A DNA stretch of 64,000 bases. Source: Corynebacterium lowii. Lineage in GTDB: Bacteria; Actinomycetota; Actinomycetes; Mycobacteriales; Mycobacteriaceae. The first letter of the stretch is position 1, and every line of letters begins with the position of its first letter. Position numbers and translations under genes: made by a program. Under the pieces are notes generated by a model. It did no database searches. It was not told where the DNA came from and was given only the letters and a program-made list of their open reading frames with translations. Of this stretch, positions 59,742-64,000 are shown in pieces. The DNA is taken from assembly GCF_001412085.1 (NCBI RefSeq), contig NZ_LKEV01000004.1, positions 1-64,000 of the forward strand. Reading direction: 5' to 3'.

Positions 59742-61334
59742 TTAATCCCCCTGCTGGCGATCATGCCCGTGTTCTTGCAAGCCCGCTTGGCGTTCAGCCT
59801 GGCGGGCATCTACAGCATCCATGATTCGACTGCGGTTCACTCTCCACCCCAAAGCCAAAATGGGGAAGAAAAGGAGGGAAACAATGAGTGTCCAGGTGCC
59901 CACCGGATAGTCAAAGGCCATGAGCACGATGACACAGCCCAAAAAACCCAGCGTGAGATAGTTTGTCCACGGCGCCAAATACGCTTGATACGCGGGGCGT
60001 TCGTAGATGCCCTTCTTAGCCAGGGCCACGAACTTCATGTGGGATAGGGCGATGGCCGCCCAGCTAGCCATCGTTCCCAAAGCGGCGAGGTTGAGCACGA
60101 TCTCAAAGGTTTGCTCCGGCACCACATAATTCAACCCCACCCCCACTAGTGCTACCGCTGTGGTCAGCAGGATGCCCCCGTAGGGCACTCCGGAGCGGGT
60201 GAGCTTGGCAGCGAACTTGGGGGCAGAACCCGCCAGTGCCAGGGAGTGCATGATGCGCCCGGTGGAGTACAGCCCGGCGTTCAGTGAGGAGAGCGCTGCC
60301 GTAATCACAATGAGCTGCATGATGGGGGCCGCCACATCCACCCCGATGGAGGCGAAGAAGGTGACGAAGGGCGATTCTCCCGCAGAATACTCGGTATAGG
60401 GCAAAAGCAGACACAGCAGGAGAACCGAGCCGAAGTAAAACACCGCAATGCGCAGAATCACCAGGTTGATGGCCTTGGGGATCTCCGTGCGGGCATCCTT
60501 GGCCTCGCCTGAGGTGGTGCCCACGAGCTCGATACCGGCGTAGGCAAACACCACGCCTTGCACCACAATGAGCGCGGGCAGGAGGCCATTGGGGAATACC
60601 CCGCCGCCCTCGGAAAGCAGATGGATGCCCGTGGGCTGCCCGTTAGGGCTGCCGAAGATCACAAAGAAGATACCGATGATGAGGAAGAGAATCAGCGCGC
60701 CGACCTTCACGGCGGAGAACCAAAACTCCAACTCTCCAAAGACCTTCACTGAGACTAGGTTCAGCCCCAGCACGCCCAGTACCACGGCTAGCGCCAGCAA
60801 CCACTGGGGGAGTTGGTTGATGAAATCGCTGTACTGACCGAACCACTTGATGTAAATGGCGATGGCAGTGCCGTCAGCCACGGCGGTCATGGCCCAGTTA
60901 AACCAATACATCCACCCCGCGGTATAGGCGGCTTTCTCCCCAAAGAACTCCCTGGCATAGGAGACAAAGGAACCGGAGGTAGGCCGGTACACAATGAGCT
61001 CGCCCAGGGAACGCAGGATGAGGTAGCCGAAGAGGCCACAGATGAGATAGAGGAGCGCCAGGGCGGGCCCGGCCTGTTCCAGGCGCGCGCCTGTGCCCAG
61101 GAAGAGCCCGGTGCCAATGGCGGAACCGATGGCGATCATCTGGAGCTGACGGCGGCTCAGCGACTTCTGGAGGCCGGTGTGCTCATCGGGATGCACATGA
61201 CCACGGTTTTTACGGGATGTCTTTCCCTTTTTGATGCGCCGACGAGTTCGTTGGCGGGGGAGAAGTGGTGATGCAGTGCCCTCCCTCGGTGTGGGAATAA
61301 GAGCGGGGCACTCGTTTGGTATGTGCTGTGCCAT
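59742..61334 (-). CDS. Amino-acid permease (APC superfamily, AAT family)
   Basis: The 530-residue protein has 12 membrane segments and the family's opening RRQLQMIAIGSAIGTGLFLG and ELIVYRPTSGSFVSYAREFFG. The substrate is probably proline or a related amino acid, from its place upstream of ocd and putA on one strand. The first ~60 residues are basic and may not be translated: GTG 61196 (HPDEHTG) or ATG 61334 could be the start, and neither has a good Shine-Dalgarno. A C-terminal Gln/Arg-rich tail ends it. Confidence 0.85.
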   Translation of the reverse strand: MAQHIPNECPALIPTPREGTASPLLPRQRTRRRIKKGKTSRKNRGHVHPDEHTGLQKSLSRRQLQMIAIGSAIGTGLFLGTGARLEQAGPALALLYLICGLFGYLILRSLGELIVYRPTSGSFVSYAREFFGEKAAYTAGWMYWFNWAMTAVADGTAIAIYIKWFGQYSDFINQLPQWLLALAVVLGVLGLNLVSVKVFGELEFWFSAVKVGALILFLIIGIFFVIFGSPNGQPTGIHLLSEGGGVFPNGLLPALIVVQGVVFAYAGIELVGTTSGEAKDARTEIPKAINLVILRIAVFYFGSVLLLCLLLPYTEYSAGESPFVTFFASIGVDVAAPIMQLIVITAALSSLNAGLYSTGRIMHSLALAGSAPKFAAKLTRSGVPYGGILLTTAVALVGVGLNYVVPEQTFEIVLNLAALGTMASWAAIALSHMKFVALAKKGIYERPAYQAYLAPWTNYLTLGFLGCVIVLMAFDYPVGTWTLIVSLLFFPILALGWRVNRSRIMDAVDARQAERQAGLQEHGHDRQQGD

Positions 61335-61672
61335 AAGGCGGAACCTATATGAGAAGGTGCATATTGTGAACCCGTGTTTATTTGGGCTTGGGGGAGAGTG
61401 GAATCACTCGAGGGGGCGGTTGACCAGGGGTATTAGGACGTTTCTCCCACTTTGTGGGGTGGCTGGAAAGTAACTGGATGTGGCATTTGTCTCGCCATTA
61501 TCACCCCCAAATGGGTGATGGTCCACTCTGGGTTTCTCGGTGGCCCGTGCTCTCTTGAGTGTGGAATTGCCTGACGTTCGGTAAGGCTGCTTGATGGAGT
61601 GCTAATGCTGTGTAAAAAAATTGAGCGGAGTGGGAACAACTTTGAAGGGGGTGGCGTTGGGGTAGATGTAGG
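61335..61672. other. Divergent intergenic region, permease / dnaK
   Basis: No gene was found. It is A/T-rich around 61590-61640 and must hold the permease promoter. No riboswitch-like fold or strong repeat was recognised apart from the HAIR sites listed separately. Confidence 0.4.
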
Positions 61673-61693
61673 CTTGAGTGTGGCCGACTCAAT
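61673..61693 (+). promoter_or_regulatory. HAIR operator (HspR site) upstream of dnaK
   Basis: CTTGAGT-N7-ACTCAAT is a one-mismatch form of the HspR inverted repeat CTTGAGT-N7-ACTCAAG. It lies 20 bp before a TATGAT -10-like box (61713-61718). HspR, often encoded after grpE and dnaJ, represses this operon. Confidence 0.85.
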
Positions 61694-61728
61694 GATTGTT
61701 GTGCTCGTCTGTTATGATGGGTGCCGGA

Positions 61729-61749
61729 GTTGAGCGGTGCACAGTCAAG
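61729..61749 (+). promoter_or_regulatory. Second, degenerate HAIR-like site
   Basis: GTTGAGC-N7-AGTCAAG keeps the exact 7-bp gap and 11 of 14 consensus bases. It sits between the -10-like box and the dnaK start, a place where bound HspR would block elongation or a second promoter. Confidence 0.55.
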
Positions 61750-61795
61750 GTGCGGCACTCAACTGGAATACATATTCAATCAGGAGGAAAAGATA

Positions 61796-63631
61796 ATGGG
61801 ACGTGCAGTAGGAATTGACTTGGGTACCACGAACTCGGTGGTATCCGTGCTAGAAGGTGGCGAGCCCACCGTTATTGCGAACGCCGAGGGCTCGCGCACC
61901 ACGCCTTCCGTGGTGGCCTTCGCTAAGAACGGTGAGGTGCTGGTGGGACAGTCCGCTAAGAACCAGGCCGTGACCAACGTGGATCGAACCATCCGCTCCG
62001 TGAAGCGCCACATCGGTGAAAATGATTGGCACGTGGACATCGACGAGAAGAAGTACACCCCACAGGAAATTTCCGCTCGTACCCTGCAAAAGCTCAAGAG
62101 GGACGCGGAGGCTTACTTGGGTGAGGACGTTACCGACGCCGTGATTACCGTCCCGGCTTACTTTGAGGACGCCCAGCGCCAGGCCACTAAGGAAGCTGGC
62201 CAGATCGCGGGCCTGAATGTGCTGCGTATCGTCAATGAGCCCACCGCAGCGGCCCTGGCCTACGGACTGGAGAAGAATGACGAGGAGCAGACCATCCTCG
62301 TATTTGACCTCGGTGGCGGTACCTTTGACGTTTCCCTGCTGGAGATCGGTGACGGCGTGGTGGAGGTGCGCGCCACCGCCGGTGATAACCAGCTCGGCGG
62401 CGATGACTGGGACCAGCGCATCGTGGATTGGCTGGCGGAGAAGTTCAAGGCCAGCAACGGCATTGACCTGACCAAGGATAAGATGGCCCTCCAGCGCCTG
62501 CGCGAGGCTGCGGAGAAGGCGAAGATTGAACTTTCCTCTTCCCAGCAGGCCACCATCAACCTGCCCTACATCACCGTGGACGCCGAGAAGAACCCCCTCT
62601 TCCTCGACGAGACCCTTTCCCGCGCCGAGTTCCAGCGCATCACCCAGGATCTGCTCGACCGCACCAAGAAGCCCTTTAACCAGGTGCTTGCGGACGCGGA
62701 TATGAAGGTCTCCGACATTGACCAGGTGGTGCTCGTGGGTGGTTCCACTCGTATGCCTGCCGTGACCGATTTGGTTAAGGAACTCACCGGCGGCAAGGAG
62801 CCGAACAAGGGCGTGAACCCCGATGAGGTCGTGGCCGTGGGTGCCGCTTTGCAGGCCGGCGTGCTGCGCGGCGAGGTCAAGGACGTGCTGCTTCTCGACG
62901 TCACTCCGCTCTCCCTTGGCATTGAGACCAAGGGCGGAGTGATGACCAAGCTCATCGAGCGCAACACCACGATCCCCACTAAGCGCTCGGAAACCTTCAC
63001 CACCGCCGAGGACAACCAGCCCTCCGTACAGATTCAGGTGTTCCAGGGTGAGCGTGAGATGGCCGCAGCTAACAAGCTGCTCGGCTCCTTCGAACTCGGT
63101 GGTATCGCTCCCGCCCCGCGCGGAGTGCCGCAGATCGAGGTGACCTTTGACATTGACGCCAACGGCATTGTGCACGTGACTGCCAAGGATAAGGGCACAG
63201 GTAAGGAGAACACCATCACCATCCAGGATGGTTCTGGCCTTTCCCAGGAGGAGATTGACCGCATGGTCAAGGATGCGGAGGCCCACGCCGAGGAGGATAA
63301 GAAGCGCCGCGAGGAGCAGGAGACCCGCAACGCCGCGGAGTCCACCGCCTACCAGACCCGCAAGTTCCTGGAAGATAACGCGGATAAGGTTTCCGAGGAA
63401 ACCAAGACCAAGGTGGAGGCCGCTGCCACTGAGGTGGAAGAAGCCCTCAAGGGCGACGACCTGGAGGCCATCAAGGCCGCTGTGGAGAAGCTGAACACCG
63501 AGTCCCAGGAGATGGGCAAAGCCATCTATGAGGCTGAGGCAGCTAAGCAGGGCGCTGCTGATGCTGAGGGTGCCGCCAACGACGACGTTGTGGACGCCGA
63601 GGTTGTGGACGAAGAGGGTGACAAGAAGTGA
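61796..63631 (+). CDS. dnaK: Chaperone DnaK (Hsp70)
   Basis: The 611-residue protein has the ATPase signatures [27 protein letters not shown] and [13 protein letters not shown] substrate-binding domain and helical lid follow, with an acidic tail ([16 protein letters not shown]). I chose ATG 61796, with AGGAGG upstream. It refolds stress-damaged proteins together with DnaJ and GrpE. HAIR sites in the promoter indicate HspR control. It overlaps grpE by 4 bp. Confidence 0.97.
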   Translation: MGRAVGIDLGTTNSVVSVLEGGEPTVIANAEGSRTTPSVVAFAKNGEVLVGQSAKNQAVTNVDRTIRSVKRHIGENDWHVDIDEKKYTPQEISARTLQKLKRDAEAYLGEDVTDAVITVPAYFEDAQRQATKEAGQIAGLNVLRIVNEPTAAALAYGLEKNDEEQTILVFDLGGGTFDVSLLEIGDGVVEVRATAGDNQLGGDDWDQRIVDWLAEKFKASNGIDLTKDKMALQRLREAAEKAKIELSSSQQATINLPYITVDAEKNPLFLDETLSRAEFQRITQDLLDRTKKPFNQVLADADMKVSDIDQVVLVGGSTRMPAVTDLVKELTGGKEPNKGVNPDEVVAVGAALQAGVLRGEVKDVLLLDVTPLSLGIETKGGVMTKLIERNTTIPTKRSETFTTAEDNQPSVQIQVFQGEREMAAANKLLGSFELGGIAPAPRGVPQIEVTFDIDANGIVHVTAKDKGTGKENTITIQDGSGLSQEEIDRMVKDAEAHAEEDKKRREEQETRNAAESTAYQTRKFLEDNADKVSEETKTKVEAAATEVEEALKGDDLEAIKAAVEKLNTESQEMGKAIYEAEAAKQGAADAEGAANDDVVDAEVVDEEGDKK

Positions 63632-64000
63632 CCCAGAACGACGACGCAACCGAAGAGCCGGAGAACGTCGAGGAGACCCCTTTGGAAACCGCTGAGGAAG
63701 CTCCCGAGGCGGAGGAACCAGCCGCCGATCCGGTAGCGGAACTCACCGAGGATCTCCAGCGCGTGACGGCAGAGTACGCCAACTATCGACGCCGCTCTAC
63801 CCGCGAGCGCCAGGCAGCCGTGGAGGCCGCTCGCGCCTCCGTGGTCTCTCAGTTGCTGCCCATCATGGATGATCTGGCCCTGGCTAAGCAGCACGGTGAT
63901 CTGGAAGAAGGTCCGCTCAAGGCCTTCTCCGAGAAGTTCCACTCCACCCTTGATTCCCTGGGCCTGGTGGCCTTTGGTGAGGAGGGAGAGGGCTTTGACC
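63628..64000 (+). CDS. grpE: Nucleotide exchange factor GrpE, 3' end outside the window
   Basis: The start GTG overlaps the dnaK stop (GTGA), so translation is coupled. The first ~40 residues are acidic and disordered; a long coiled coil then begins ([16 protein letters not shown]), followed by [19 protein letters not shown]. This is the usual GrpE order. It releases ADP from DnaK. About 124 codons are visible before the window ends. Confidence 0.93.
   Translation, partial: MTQNDDATEEPENVEETPLETAEEAPEAEEPAADPVAELTEDLQRVTAEYANYRRRSTRERQAAVEAARASVVSQLLPIMDDLALAKQHGDLEEGPLKAFSEKFHSTLDSLGLVAFGEEGEGFD

Overview
The window is chromosomal DNA from a high-GC actinobacterium of the mycolic-acid group, most likely a Corynebacterium. 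The evidence is gene order: mtrP-like, GT4, pgfA-like, tmaT-like, aftD, DUF2613 and lpqI (the Rv0224c to Rv0237 order of M. tuberculosis); dcd next to ugd; alaT, DUF1707 and etfD (Rv0337c/Rv0338c); the cysIXHDNYZ sulfate-assimilation order of C. glutamicum; a VaFE-repeat surface protein; and dnaK-grpE behind HAIR operators. Many genes start directly after a TANNNT -10 box, which suggests leaderless mRNAs. No prophage, insertion sequence, rRNA or CRISPR array was seen.

Layout. 0-2 kb: a 74-bp exact copy of part of a downstream glycosyltransferase gene, a 12-bp tandem repeat of about 15 copies, and an AlbA_2/ATPase regulator. 2-6 kb: an ABC exporter with a NarL-type two-component system, plus a DoxX protein. 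6-18.6 kb: envelope biogenesis (trehalose mycolate maturation and transport, arabinan priming, muropeptide recycling, VanW protein). 18.6-22.4 kb: a J-like membrane protein, an accessory HEPN/Abi gene with its own consensus promoter and structured leader RNA abutting tRNA-Gly(CCC), then dcd and ugd. 22.5-30.2 kb: a secreted SGNH hydrolase with a 50-codon companion, a CYP102-type P450-reductase fusion in tandem with an acyl-CoA/AMP ligase, and a YibE/F protein. 30.2-32.3 kb: a second AlbA_2/ATPase regulator flanked by two ~140-bp direct repeats full of AGTTTCGAC/GTCGAAACT sites. 32.3-37 kb: alaT, DUF1707 and etfD. 37-41 kb: a sparse region, a lipoprotein and a Tat-exported PhoD phosphatase. 41.2-47.7 kb: sulfate assimilation. 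47.9-51.1 kb: a VaFE/thioester-like surface protein whose signal peptide and body are in different frames. 51.7-55 kb: AI-2E-family transporter, a truncated-looking membrane protein, a small secreted peptide and a PepSY lipoprotein. 55-61.3 kb: proline/ornithine catabolism (permease, ocd, putA). 61.7-64 kb: dnaK and the 5' part of grpE.

How it fits together. The core regions serve the mycolate envelope, sulfur assimilation, proline use and heat shock. The accessory material is in small islands. The strongest candidate for an unusual system is the HEPN (RX4H) Abi protein behind a perfect TTGACA-N17-TATACT promoter and a nested hairpin leader, beside a tRNA 3' end. This matches the plan of a HEPN RNase toxin with an RNA antitoxin. 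The repeat-flanked AlbA_2 regulator is the second candidate.
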